Shown here: piece by piece, positions 1-12,500 of the stretch
Position numbering within the stretch: position 1 is the stretch's first letter
How the letters are laid out: each line of letters starts with the position of its first letter
Source of the DNA: Temnothorax longispinosus
Taxonomy: Eukaryota; Arthropoda; Insecta; Hymenoptera; Formicidae
NCBI RefSeq assembly: GCF_030848805.1
Contig: NC_092361.1
Span: forward strand, 16,885,406-16,949,405
Length of the DNA stretch: 64,000 bases
Reading direction: 5' to 3'
The notes under the pieces: model-generated
Databases searched by the model: none
Seen by the model: only the letters and a program-made list of their open reading frames with translations
Told to the model about the DNA's origin: nothing
Program-made: the position numbers and the translations under genes

Positions 1-1184
1 AGCTCGAATTAAGTCCCGCGAATAGGTACATATACCGATTCGTTTCGGGTCCTCGGCCGCGTGTAATCCCGGCGTTACGAACTTACGAGACGCGGATTAC
101 ACACCGCTACGCAAACCCATAACGCAAACCTGAATTCCGGGGGGGCGCTACCAAAACGGCGAAGAGGACGACGCCGCGGGAGAAAGGGAGAAGGGGGCCC
201 CCGCGCTATAATAGGGTCCCGCGATTCTCGGCGACAGTAGCATGCCGCTAGTAGGTGTATGTATCTGCTTTAAACACCACGTAGAGCGTAACACACATAG
301 TTCGTCCCGGGGAAAGGCGGAGCCAGACCTAGCCAACCAGCGGCCAGAATTTCCATTTTAGCTCCTCTCGCAGGACCAAATGCACGCCGGGCACGCTTCC
401 TGCTCCTCTCTGTAAAAGTCCTGCAGCTACCATAAATCCGTCACGGCTGCTTGCGCATTACGCCGCATCTCCTTGGATGCCGCGAGAATTTAACTGACAA
501 CTTTAAAGAAGAAGCATAGCTCTTTGCAATGGTTGTATGTACATGAATTTTGATAGATATAGTTTAGAAAAATAATTTGAATATCTATGTAATGGACAAC
601 TTAAAGCAGAATAAAACAAATGAAATTAATTGTAGTTATGTATCAATATATACAAACTACTTTAATTTGCGCATACGCGTTAATATTCTAATTTATTTAA
701 CGTAATCCATCGTATACGTATAATTAGATTGTTTTACAATTTAAAAATTTTACGCTGTATTGTGTAGGCAGTTTTTAAAAATTTATGTCGTTTAATTTAA
801 AATTTATGATAACGCTCTTAGCTTTATGCCAAAAATTCCTATGCAATTTTATTTGAATGATTTTAGTTCGTATTGTGCGCAAAATGTTGACACAGATCCA
901 CGTAGAAGGTAAAATCCGCGATGACATCGAATTTCCGCAATTATATAGCGTTTGAAGGCAATGTCGCGAATTTACGCTTGGCGAAGCGTACGCTTGCCTT
1001 CGCTTTCTGGACTCCACTTCTTGGCGTCTACTTGCGCTACCTTTTCCGATAAGAACCACCGACACAGATCGTTCTGATGATTCACTCGGTGCGCTGATGC
1101 TGAGTTTTCGCGTCTCCTGAGAGTTCCGACATTTTATGCAACTATAGGAATAAAATGGAAGGAAAAAAAATATTTTGCGTAGAA

Positions 1185-1215
<31 letters not shown>

Positions 1216-1352
1216 AAAATTCGATCTTTCCATAATATGGCAAACAATGGCAGCTAATTTCAAAAGAAGCAATAAAATATTAGTTAGTTAAACATTAATT
1301 ATTTTAAAATTGATTGTGATAAAGTAATTGTTACTCGAAAAGAAACGATTTT
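1..1352. other. Non-coding DNA, no gene recognised
   Basis: The first ~480 bases are GC- and CpG-rich and the remainder is AT-rich. No open frame with recognisable protein similarity or a convincing splice structure was seen. A TC dinucleotide run occurs at 1185-1211. Confidence 0.5.
1185..1211. repeat. (TC)n microsatellite
   Basis: An uninterrupted run of about 13 TC dinucleotides lies in AT-rich DNA. A reverse-strand open frame crosses it, but its translation is simple-repeat Arg/Glu and is not a gene. Confidence 0.9.
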
Positions 1353-1560
1353 GCTGAAATATCTAAAAATTTAGCTTGATACAGATGTGGATGTGAATAT
1401 AATTTTGTTGCACTATCAAAATAATTATGGAGGACGCATGATGATAATGCTGCAAAAAATGTTGACATTCTAGCAATTAGCTTAAGTGTTCCACATTACT
1501 ATTTTGATGGTCCAATAAAATTATTTTCAGATTTCTAGCTAAATTTTTAGATACTTCAGC
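1353..1560. repeat. Imperfect long inverted repeat (hairpin element)
   Basis: The left arm (about 1353-1430) is complementary to the right arm (about 1491-1560), with a ~60-base loop. Shared blocks include GCTGAA-TATCTAAAAATTTAGCT and AATTTT-TTG-AC-ATCAAAATA. The arms differ by substitutions and a few small indels. No transposase is present, so this is either a small non-autonomous fold-back element or a transcribed hairpin locus. Seen directly; the element class is unknown. Confidence 0.65.
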
Positions 1561-2744
1561 GTTCTTTTCATGTATCTTTTAAAAATATCCATATTAATAC
1601 CTATATTAAGTGTTTTAAGTAATCTTCTCTTAATTTGCTTATGATAAAGAGAATTTATGCAAAATTTTTATCTTTACTTAGAGAGAAATTAAAGTTGCAA
1701 AATATTTTCTCTACATGCCTTTATATCAACTACGCAAATATTTTCATGTATCTTTCTTTATGTTACACATTATTATGTTTTAATTTACGCTACAGTTTAC
1801 AGAAATCCGTGATGCACAATGTGCAAGTAACAACATTATTACTTCAAAATACAGATTGTTACAATGAGTTTTTTGAGGAATTACGTTCACGACGTTTAAT
1901 ATATTCGAATAAAACACACGATTGCTAAAATTAGAAATACCATTTAACATGAGGAAAAAAGAAATCAGTAAACAACAAAGAGTTTCTCTAAATATTGAAA
2001 TTAGAACCAATAAACAAAATTTCTCTTTCTTTATACTTAATATTACTACAATTTTCACTGCTCCGTATCACATCTCTCCTCCCCCTTATATAAATATTAG
2101 TTAATTCTTATTTTATCAAATATGACCCATTAATACACCGGATATTTCAAGAAAAATCCGACTTCGTTTTCGAAAAGGCATATACGACTGCATTATCATC
2201 TGGTATAGGCCCGGGTTCGTAACATTAGGACTCGTGGATGGAGGGGCCCAATCTCGCGCAAAAACCGAGCGGCAGCTGAGTGTACACAGGGGCCCGTCGC
2301 GGCGTTTTGCCTCCCTTTTGCTCCCCGGACGATTCGGGTTCTAACCCGGATTCGTCGTCGGCGTCGTTCTCGTATCCCTGTACATATGTCGGCGCGCACC
2401 TCGGACCTATGCAAACAGCCAGTATTCATCGGCCAGTGCGTATATATCGGCGCACCGTCGCGTCGTGCCGAGAACGCGCGATTTAATGGGAGACACTGAA
2501 GCTATATGCTGTGAATAATCGTCATGATTGTTTTCCGCAAGAGCCTCCTTTTCGATAGCGTATTCTAGGCAATGAATAAACTAGATAAGTATCCTAGAAC
2601 CTTCTAACATAATATTAATAATATTATACAAAAAAATCTAAATTTTTTTATCTAAATTAATTTAATAACGTGGCATATTCAATTACACCACGTTGTTAAT
2701 AACAGCTAAAAAATACTTGCTCTTAATAATAATAATTCTTGAGC

Positions 2745-3033
2745 TTTGGTTTAGTTCAGCTTATCTAGATCGGTTTATAATGAAAATGTTGTACCTATTC
2801 TGTAAGTCGTCATTGAGATAACTGCATCACTATGTTATGAGATGTGAAATGTAAAATTAGTTATCTCTAGTTATAGAATAGAACAAAGTGTTTAGCGATA
2901 TTTAAAATGTTTGTTTTTATTAATTCAAACTTTATTTAAGAAATGTTTTTTTTACATAATTATCAATAACAATCTATAGAATGTATCATTTTTACCATAA
3001 ACTGATGATCTATATAAGCTTAACTAAACCAAA
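2745..3033. mobile_element. MITE-like element with ~45-bp terminal inverted repeats
   Basis: The left end begins TTTGGTTTAGTTCAGCTTAT. The right end is its reverse complement with a few mismatches, the shared core being TTTGGTTTAGTT-AGCTTAT-TAGATC followed by GTTTAT. The element is about 289 bp, AT-rich and non-coding, which is the usual form of a miniature inverted-repeat element. No target-site duplication is obvious, so the superfamily is unassigned and the outer ends could be off by a few bases. Confidence 0.65.
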
Positions 3034-6000
3034 ACACAAAAATTGTTTGAAGTAAGCACGTTATAAACCTACATTTTGATCAACCCTCTCATGAACGCGC
3101 AGAGCGGACGTAAATTTCGGTTGGGAACTCAACAGCAATATTTCATGGCGCTTTGCTGCGATGCGGGATAAAGCTCCGCTTTTCGGGGTTGTAGGGACAG
3201 AGGAGCGTAGAGTGGAGCTGGGACACGGGAGGGTGACGGGGGACGCTGCGCGCGGCTATAGCTTGTAAGTGAATTTTATTGCGCGATTATATTGAATCCC
3301 TCCGACCTCCGAGCCACCAGCCACTGTCAAGCCACCCCTTCACTTTCGCAGCCCCTGGAGAGGTTCCTGGTACGGTGCTCAAACATCCAGCATGTTAATT
3401 CGAAATTCGTCTGCGTCACTTCCTCGCACCGGCGTAAGACGGTGTTTTACTTCTTCCCTGTGTTACTGGTTATGCGGTCGCTCGGAGATGCGTTTCGCAG
3501 ACTTTGACGGGCTAAAGTGGAGATAAAGTGATGCCGCGTTGAAGGAACGCGAAGTTAGTTAATTAGATCGGATATTAGTTAATGGAATTTATGAATCGTA
3601 ATAGGAAATATTGCGGTATCACATTAATTATTATGCTACATAGGATTGCATTAATGTTTGTTATTACTATATTATCTCGTTTTACTTTTTAAAGAAAGGA
3701 AAAAATTGATTGTCACAAATCGCTCATAACTCGATATTTAAACTTCTCTCTGAAGTACATTAGCGATATGATTATTAATATTTTTATTTTAAAAATAAAA
3801 AAAATATCGAAAGAACTATATACCACTTACTGTAGAATATTTGTTGTTATGCAACCGTTTTAGAGAAAGATATACAATAATTTTCGCGAAAACATAAACT
3901 ATAGTCGAAAACAACCGTTATGAAAGCAACCGCGGCATGTTGTTTTGAGCATCATACCTCGGAACTTTATTTCGATGGTGAGCAGTGCTTTTGCGCCTCG
4001 GGGGATGTACGATAGTCGACATCAGCGGATACCAAATCGAAATCTCTGCCCATAGGGTTGTTTGCACGTTGGATCACGACCTCCATGGCAAAATTCACCA
4101 TGGCCAAACCCCGGCATTCCCAGCGGCACATGGCTCCTTACCGTCACAGAGATTTCTCCTTCACGAGCGAGCGCACTTCTTGCGATTCGCCTTCCCATCT
4201 GGCAAACATGCCGCACAATTTCCGCGCACGTTGTAATTTAGTAAAAAAGCGGGCTGTGTAATACACTATGTACATATCTAATATTAATTCTTCAGCGTTA
4301 TGTGAGATGAATCAAAATTCACACAAACTTTGTACGGAATTCATAGATTTCATTTGAAATCTATTTTTGTCTAACGAAATATTCTTCAGTGAGCATTCCT
4401 TTTTATAACTTTCTGCTTTTCAATATTCAATATCTTGATCTTAATTAAGTCTGAATGGAAGTTTTTTCGTAAGTTTCATTTATAATATATTGAAGAACAA
4501 GTTTTTGTGTGTTATTCATTTGCTGGTAACTAAATGCATAAAAAACGAATTTTTTTTATGTTTCAACATTTGTGATAAAGAAAAATCTTTTTTTTCCAAT
4601 ACGTGAAAGATATTTAAGTAAAAGGCGAAATTGCGTAATATCGTCTCGCGGTTATCTCGAAGGCTGAATTTGTCGTATCGAATTCAAAACTCGGGAAGGG
4701 GTAGTCAGAGAATTAACTCACCCCGACCGCCTCCCGCTACGCTTTGTGCTATCTCATCTTTCTGGGAAGTAACTGGCTGCTGTTGCTGCTGCTGCCGCCT
4801 CTTTCAAGAAAGACCAATAAAATTGTCGCAGAGAAAGCTTGTTCCTTCTATCCTTTGGAATGAAACGACATTCCTTGACGACCGAGTTGAACTTCCAGCT
4901 CTTTTGGCGAATGGCTCCACCGAAGTGGAGTGAAATATATTTCGTTTGTGATTCATGTATCCTGAGTTTCGCGATCGACTTTTGTTCATTTTGTATTTAC
5001 ATATATATATATATATATCCATCTTCTCATATCGAGATTGTTAGATGAACTCTCATTTGTATACCGGCCGCTCTTTGCTTTAAGCGAGTATGAGATAACT
5101 ATCGCTTCTTGTAATCTATATCTTCTTTATATTAATTTATACAGGCTAAATTTTTTTAGTAAAACAATTTTTTTGCATTGTTGCAAGTTTACAATTCTTA
5201 TACATTTCACTTTTGAGTGAAATATGATTATTGTCACATGGTGTCGCAAGTTTCTATATATTATATTCTTATTTTTCTTTCAATTCTTATCGTATTTCTT
5301 TCGTACATTTATAAATGAAATCTCAACGTTGTCAATATTGGTATTAACTAATATGTATAGCAGTACTTAGGATCTTTTTGATGTCAAGTCCGCATTCGTA
5401 CCGCCGGAGATTGACGGCCGCATTTAAACGCAGTAGATCGGATGTGCGGGCGATTATAGTTCCGTATGATTTTTAATAAACACCGATCAGACAGCCAGAT
5501 GTATCGTATGGTGCTTGACTCGACCCGATACGAAGGGCCACTCGTTCGGCTTATAGCCGGTGCCACTCGTGACGCACAAAACTGACGGATGGACAGACGT
5601 GCACTGTGCGTCGAACACATATTACGCGCGGGAGCGCACCGAACAAAGCTACGCCATTGTTTCGTGCCGTCAATAATCCACTTGCCGCGACTTGGAGGAC
5701 CCGAGCGCACGGCACGGGGGCGGCACAATTGGAAAAAGGCACCCGGAAGAACCCGGGAAACCGGGACGCCCACCCTCCGCGAGAAAGAAAAGGGAAGACA
5801 AATCGTCGGGGTTTCGGAGCCAACCGTTCGTTTAAGGATCGCGTAGCTCCTCGAATATTGTTGTCGGATTTTTATTCGACCTAAGTCTATGATAGTTTTT
5901 TGCATGGAACTGTAAAAACTCACATCATGCTAATTACTGATGCATAAAACAGTTCAAGATAAAATATTTATAATTGTATGATTAACTTACTATATATACG

Positions 6001-7319
6001 TTCACCTTTATAACTGAGCTTCATCTTTATGCAAGTGTATTATTCACATAAGTTATGTCCTCTCTTTTTTGATACTATACAAGTAATAATTACATTTTTA
6101 GACGGCAGTTCTTAAAATAGATAGATTGGAAATTGCGAAAAATGGCATGCATGTGTAGATGTGTAAATAAAAATTAAATTTTAATTATATATTTTATAGC
6201 ATTTTTATATTCTCTAAAGCATTTTCTAGACGCTTTAAAAAATTCAAGTTACTTCGCTTGACACTGCCAACGTTCGTAATTATGAAAATAGAGTGTAGTT
6301 ATAGTACCCTTTTAAAGAAGTCGATGTTTCCGCACCAATTTTCTTGGAAAGAACTTCTCAGAAAAATTGAGAGAAATCCTCGATCTTCCAGTTCCGTGCA
6401 GAAAACTTCACGGGCTACTCAACGGGACGGAAAGTAGTAATTTAGACCTAATATTTAACAATCTGCGCAAATATATTTTACTAGCTCTGCTAATACAATA
6501 AGGTCATCGTTTTCTTTTGCTCTTAATGCCGCTATGTAACATTCAGTCGGTAGAACGAAAGAACAAAATTGCAAACAGTGATCTTTGGCACATCGCTTTG
6601 CGTAGAACGTTTTTATTCCTTATTATAATTATTTGCAATTAGGAGTATACTTCTCATATCCAGTTTGCCTTAGTCGCATATAAGAAGATTTATAATTTAT
6701 ATTATTACAAAATTATATATATCAACAATTTGTTTTGTAAAAGCACACTCAGGAAAAAAGTCGTTATTCAGTTTTCTTTTAAAATCTGTATTTTAACTCG
6801 ATAAACTCGAAGTATATTCGACATTATGTAGAAATCACCGGGCACACACACAATAACTGCTCATTGATAACGGGAGATTTCTGCTTTCACGACAAAACAC
6901 CTCGAATTAATCCACCGTTTGTTTTTCGAGACGTCCAATCGTCAAAATGATAAGCAAACAGTTAGATATCGACATCCTAGATATCGGCATCGCCACCGTG
7001 GCAGAAAGAAGGATCCGGAGCATTGGCAATCGAATGATTAAAGGCGGCTTCACTTCGGTTACTCCGGTAGAGCGAAACTCCCGACGGAAATCAGAATCGC
7101 CGACCATCCAGGCGGATTCCCTCTTTCTAGACACCAGGACTTCTCTTCGTTTTCATCCCTCTCTCTCCTCGTGCCTCTTCTTTCCCACTCCGACTTAAGC
7201 TTTAGCCCCCTTTGCCAGACCCATCCCCCGAAGTCGCCTAGCCATCCAAACCCGAACTCCTAAACTCTCTGCATCCCTCTCAGCAAACAGCGGGCTGCTC
7301 CGAGTATCGGAACAGAGCT

Positions 7320-7445
7320 CTGGAGTACATGTACATACATATGTATATACATATATATGAGTATGTATAATATATATACGTGTATGTGTATGTATATGTA
7401 TATATATATTTGTATGTATGTATATATTATATATATATTTTTTTA
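7320..7445. repeat. TA/TATG low-complexity repeat
   Basis: This is an interrupted mixture of TATA, TATG and TACA units. Translations across it give Tyr/Val/Ile strings that are simple-repeat artefacts. Confidence 0.8.
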
Positions 7446-7680
7446 TGTAAAACGTGCGTGTGTCTGTTAGGGATGAGCGCTCGGACGAAGGGGCATATCG
7501 AGCAAAGTCGATACATATATCACACTCGCATATATCAAAGTTTATTGTTGTCGCTTTTCCACGATGCCGATTGGTTCTCTCGTTACATTTACTTCGTGAG
7601 CGGCTGTCGTCGCATATTTTGACAGTTATGTGTATCGAGGGATTAATAGTGTATTAGTAACAGTATAATATTAACCCTGG

Positions 7681-7894
7681 AACCCTAAACATGAGTAAAA
7701 CTTAGACCAAACCCAGACCAAATGTTATCACTCTTAAAATATGAGAAGTTATCAGCACTACATTAGGCCTAAAATTAGTTTATTAGTCTTTTTATTGGAA
7801 GGCATGCATGACTTAGTTGCTTTGTCATCTAAGTGTTCTGAACAAGGAAAACAGTAAAATTTTATTTCGGTAAATTTTATCCAAGTTTAGGGTT
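7681..7894. repeat. Possible degraded MITE with 10-bp inverted repeats
   Basis: AACCCTAAAC at 7681-7690 is answered by its reverse complement at 7885-7894, enclosing ~200 bp of AT-rich DNA. A TTAACCCT lies just outside the left end. That suggests a decayed piggyBac-type (TTAA-targeting) element, but no matching right-hand TTAA is present, so this is weak. Confidence 0.3.
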
Positions 7895-8432
7895 TTTGTT
7901 CGAAAATTTACTTTTATATATATATATATTATTTTCAATATATAATATAATTATTTTTTTTCTACTTTTTAAAATTTAAAACTTAGTTGAAGACTAAGGG
8001 TTTGTCCAAAAACGCGACTGTTCTGTGCTGATATAATATGATTCCTATATAATATAATTTAATATAATATTAATATGACATAAAATACAATATGATTCTG
8101 TCTTTCATTTTGAACTAAAATGTCTTATTTTTTTATAACAAAACATTTTGAAATAGTAAAATAGCGAAGCGCCGCGCTTTGTACTATATTCTAGTTACAC
8201 ATAAAGCTTGAACAGCACAGTATGCAAATCGGTATACGCTCTCATCTTTTTGTTATTACGTGCGTAATACATACACGACAGAAATAAAAATAATAATCAA
8301 CACCGCCAATGATATGTGCATGACGGCTTAATATTCTTTAATTCGGTGTAAAATATAATAAAAGATCAACTGGGAATAGTGAAGAGTGAAATATTTTCTT
8401 AGAAAATTAAGTGTCGTTTATAATTTTAATTT

Positions 8433-8470
8433 TATATAATTGTGCTCTTCAAGCATGTCTATGTGCGTCA
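8433..8470 (+). promoter_or_regulatory. Candidate core promoter of the histone-like gene
   Basis: A TATATAA box at 8433-8439 lies about 30-35 bases upstream of GTCAGC, a weak match to the arthropod initiator (TCAGT). Transcription starting there would give a ~145-base 5' leader before the ATG at 8613. The leader would contain an out-of-frame upstream open frame at 8455-8565. This rests on motif and position only. Confidence 0.3.
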
Positions 8471-8612
8471 GCGTATACGCGAAGCTTGTCATTCGTGAGA
8501 GATGCATCAAACTTCAGCGAGCTTTGGCATTCTTCATGATTGGCAATTATGAAATGGCTGGTTAGGTCCGATTGTAACAAATATTTTCGTAATAAGTCAC
8601 ATTTGAACAAGC

Positions 8613-9527
8613 ATGGTGCGTCGATCCGCCCTCGTTTACGACCTGCTTCGTACCGAGCAACCACCCGATGGCTTTTCCAAGAAGGAAATACTGACGCACA
8701 TCAGCGACAAATATGACATCGCGGTCGGTAAAACTCTTCGAAGAGACGTCGCCGTCGCTTTGCGCCGCGGTCTGGACTTCGGTATACTCGCTAAGAAGAG
8801 AAACAAATTCAGGTGCCTCTTCCTTGAAAAGCTCTTTTAGCAAATAACTTAAGATTCTTGGGAAAAATCTCCGAGCGAAACTTATATAACTGTGTCTCTG
8901 CGAAAGCAACTGCAGCTCTCTTCCAATAACTTCCTTCTCGATAAATCTTTAGTATTTGTTTTTATTTTGATAAAATAAAAATTCTGATAAAAACAATATT
9001 ATAAAAAAATGTTGTATCATTATAACTTAAAAATAATTTGAAATCGTATTTTCAGAGAAATAGGTAATGCATAAAATTTTATTGTAAATTGTTACTAAAT
9101 ATCTTATTGCGTAAATTATAAATAGTTGCAACGGATATTTCAATACCTATGCGGAAGTTTATAATCCCAAGGATTCCAGCGAATTACATTCTCTCTCCAC
9201 GTATATGTGTATATACATATATATACACATTACTTCGGTAGGTTTGATCCCGACTTTCATCAAACTACAAACTCAAGACGCAATATCGTCAGAACGAATA
9301 CGAGGACAAAGAAGAGGAAAAGGAGCAGCAAGAAAAAGGCAACGGGCAGATCGAATGCAACTAAAGGACGACGACAGCAACGAAGACGATCTCCGAATCG
9401 CGATAGAGGTAGAGATCGCAAACAATCGAGCCCGGTACCGCGACCTAAATTGCCCAGACCGCCTTCGTGGTCTCCGAAAAGGCGACTCCTCATCGAGGAG
9501 CCTATACCGAAGGTTAAACATTCCTAA
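8613..9527 (+). CDS. Linker-histone-like (H15 domain) basic chromatin protein, two exons
   Basis: Predicted exons are 8613-8812 and 9242-9527. The 429-base intron splits an Arg codon (AG|G), with donor GTGCCT and acceptor GGTAG. The protein is 161 residues. Residues about 4-68 fit the H1/H5 winged helix: helix 1 SALVYDLLRT, helix 2 SKKEILTHISDKYDI, helix 3 TLRRDVAVALRRGLDFG, then the wing ending KRNKFRFDP. Residues 68-161 form a tail with 20 Arg and 12 Lys in 94 positions, including RTKKRKR, SSKKK, RRQQRRR and the minor-groove type motifs SPNR and SPKR. The expected role is compaction of nuclear DNA as a linker-histone variant; a sperm nuclear basic protein is possible. The start is firm: an in-frame TGA lies two codons upstream. 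The donor is weak, and without splicing exon 1 would stop at 8840 (75 residues). Frame continuity and the matched domain-plus-tail architecture support splicing. No AATAAA was seen close downstream. Confidence 0.7.
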
Positions 9528-12500
9528 ATCAGAACACGATCTCTCCATTTATAATTCTTATCAAATGACTCAATATTCGTTCAAGTACACGAATCCAGCG
9601 ATCATAAAATGAAACATATACAAAATATACCGGTATAATCGCGTTACACATATATATCGTATAATAATGTTTTATACGCTATTTTCATTTTTTACATTAT
9701 GTACTTATAAATACGTTTATGTGCATCGTAAATTACGAGAAGTGATTTGTCTTTGTATAAATATATTCTCCTTCTTTCTATATTTTAGTAGCCTTTTGTT
9801 AAAAAAGACTGTTATTATATTAGTTTTTTTGCTGTTAGTTAGGAATTTTTTTTATATTGACGCTTAAAAATATAAAAAGAAGAATGAAAACGAAAATGAA
9901 AAATGTGCGGTTGAGACATGAAGATATAATTATGCGACACGATAACACCTGCATTACGAAATATGTAGCTTTTAGTTCCATGTAATTAGTCATGCCGACT
10001 TTGTATTCTTTGGCGAATCCCAGTAATGCGTTGCGAAAGTGACCAGATCGAAGACGTCGGTGTGAACAACCCTGAGAATCTTGCCGAGGTGCTTTGGCCA
10101 GTCTACGTCTTTTAAAGCCGGTTCGATGCACCGGCCGTGGCTAATCGACGGACAAATCGTCCACCATATAGCCTTGGAAGATCCTTCGCGGTACGCGGGT
10201 GCAGTTCCTCCCCGGATCATCCCATGAGATTATAAGAATCCGGGATCTTGGATTAGTCGCATCGTTTGAAGCAGTCTCGCTTAACAGGATCGCGATCTCG
10301 GCCAGCGGAAGATTAATTTCATGGGAACAGATTTGTCGATCTCGAAAGTATCGAGATAGATGATTTCCCGTTAATTGTAACATTGATCGTTCGTGGAAGG
10401 TATACGAGGAGGTTTTCCGCTAATATCCGGTCATCGATTTCTCCTTGTAATATATATCCTGGATAAAAATTTACTTTTGTTAATTGTTATTTTCGCTTAC
10501 AGTTTGATATAGTTGCCACATAATTATAGTCTTGCAGATCTCATAGTTGTAATTGACATAAGTGTCATTTTCTGTATTAGCAACGTTTTTAATTATTCCG
10601 GAAAGCATAGTTTCGTATTAATTATTTTCAATGTAACTAGTTCACGCTTCGATTTCTGTTTGTGTAGCGCGTTCCGTGAATGCAGCTTGCGCGTTTATGG
10701 TGTCCAACTTGTCAGTAAGTAATCAGCTACTATAATTTCTCGCGTTCGCCTAATGCCGTCGGCTCATAGAATAGCAACCCCCGATGGCGATGAATATTTC
10801 ACCTAGCGTATACCGGGTTCTACCTCGTAAAGAGCCGCCGCATTGTTGTGGCGCAACAATGAGCGGGTATATCGTAAGCATCGGCAGCAACGTGCTCTTT
10901 TGTCCGCAAATTACACGTTGCGTAATATACCTACAACGGTAGGCGCGCGGGCCACTCGGGCCTCTTCTGTTCGGACCCCTATCGGATTAAGGGTGGCGAC
11001 GCGAGCGATCGTAGAATCGTAAAGATGACCAACATATGTTCGACGGCTGTCCTAACTAATCAATTAGCAACTGGATAATCACACGGTCCGACGTGCGTCG
11101 CTCGGCACCGAGGGTATCGACAGAAAGGAAACGGTTTTCCGATCCATTCCGTCGGCTGGCCTTACGTGTGATTCTGATTTTTCCCAGGATTAATTCCGTA
11201 ATCTTTTATGGAGGATTATGAGACTCTCCGAGAATTAAATTGGAATTCGGCGCAAGTTATTAACTCCTTTCGCTTGAGAGGAATATCGTTAAACACATTT
11301 GATCCGCCTTTAATTGTAGCGAAAAAATTAATATAAAGAATTCGCTTGTAATGATTAATTTATAATGATTAATTATTTGCCATATTTAATTTTTAATTAT
11401 TAAATTAAGTGACCAACACATTGCAGATTTGATTCTGAAATCAGGCAAATTTTCATAATACTGTGAAGCTTGAATTGTTCGGGAGCTGTCTATAAATTCT
11501 TAACGTTGTTACATGCTAGATACAAATAGATAAATAAAATTCAATAATAGAAACATGGGATGAATAAACAAAATTCGACGCGGCAATGAGAGGCCTGAGG
11601 TTAACAACCTCGTATCTAATAATCTCGCGATCAACGTGAGGAAAGGTGTCTACACAGTTAGGCACAAAGAACGTCGATAGCTCGCGTCGCGTCTGCTTTC
11701 CATTATTTCTCTCACCGTCGCGCGTCGGCCTGTTATAAATATTTCAATGAACAAGTGCATCGTGAATGGGGGAAGGGGCAAGGGGCAAGGGGCAAGCGGG
11801 AAGGGAGAAGGGGACCGAACTCGAAACCGATGGAATGCGGTCTTTACATCGGTATGTATTGTCCACCAATCAGTCGTCATTTAGCTCACTTTCCGCCGTT
11901 CTTTTGAGAGGCAGGCCCGTGTCATGCGAGACCTCCCGCGTGCGTAGGAATAATCGCCGTTGCCCTCCTTCGGCGCCCGCTGCTTTTCCGTCGTCGTCGT
12001 AGCTCGAAGGAGTGGTGCACGCATAGATGATGCATCGCGGTGCATTTCGTGTGTCCGGGCGCGTGCCGCAGGTGTTCTCGATTCTTATCGAGATGCTCGC
12101 GACTGTTCTTCATTGCGGCACTCGCGTGGGTCGACTCCCGACACGTGTCACGAAACAGTATCCACTTCCGGCGTACACGATGACGAGCGGTCGTCGCGAA
12201 GGCCTGTTATTTTCAGCTGCTTTTTATTTTATCACGTTCAATATTGAAATGAAGTAATTGTAGTGACAGGAAATAGTAAGAAAAGAGCTAGGGATATAAA
12301 GTTCAGTTGAAGAGAAAGAAGTTTTATTGATGATTTAAAGTATACATATAATATTGTATAATAAATTAATGTATGAAAGTGTTAAATTAAAACTTGTAGC
12401 TAATATAACACGTAAAGAAACCAATTACATAAAATAAGAGAAGGTTTAAGTAGTACTAATTTAAAATTTAGACGGCGTATTGCACACAAAATTACCGTAA

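Larger units (their letters stand above)
3034..8430. other. Non-coding DNA with CpG-rich patches
   Basis: CpG-rich patches occur near 3,080-3,270 and 5,380-5,850, separated by AT-rich stretches. A strong donor-like GTAAGT follows the first patch at about 3266, which could mark an untranslated first exon, but nothing else supports one. An exact 10-bp hairpin with a two-base loop lies at 4343-4364. TA/TATG-type simple repeats occupy about 4999-5018 and 7320-7445. No recognisable protein was found; the reverse-strand frame at 5384-5923 resembles nothing known. Confidence 0.45.

Noticed and set aside
5384..5923. 179-codon reverse-strand frame, the second longest in the gene-poor part
   Set aside because: Overlaps comparable frames on the other strand in a CpG-rich patch, shows no domain, and lacks splice or promoter context.
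8455..8565. 36-codon ATG frame just before the histone-like gene
   Set aside because: Out of frame with the main gene and without similarity; at most an upstream open frame in the leader.
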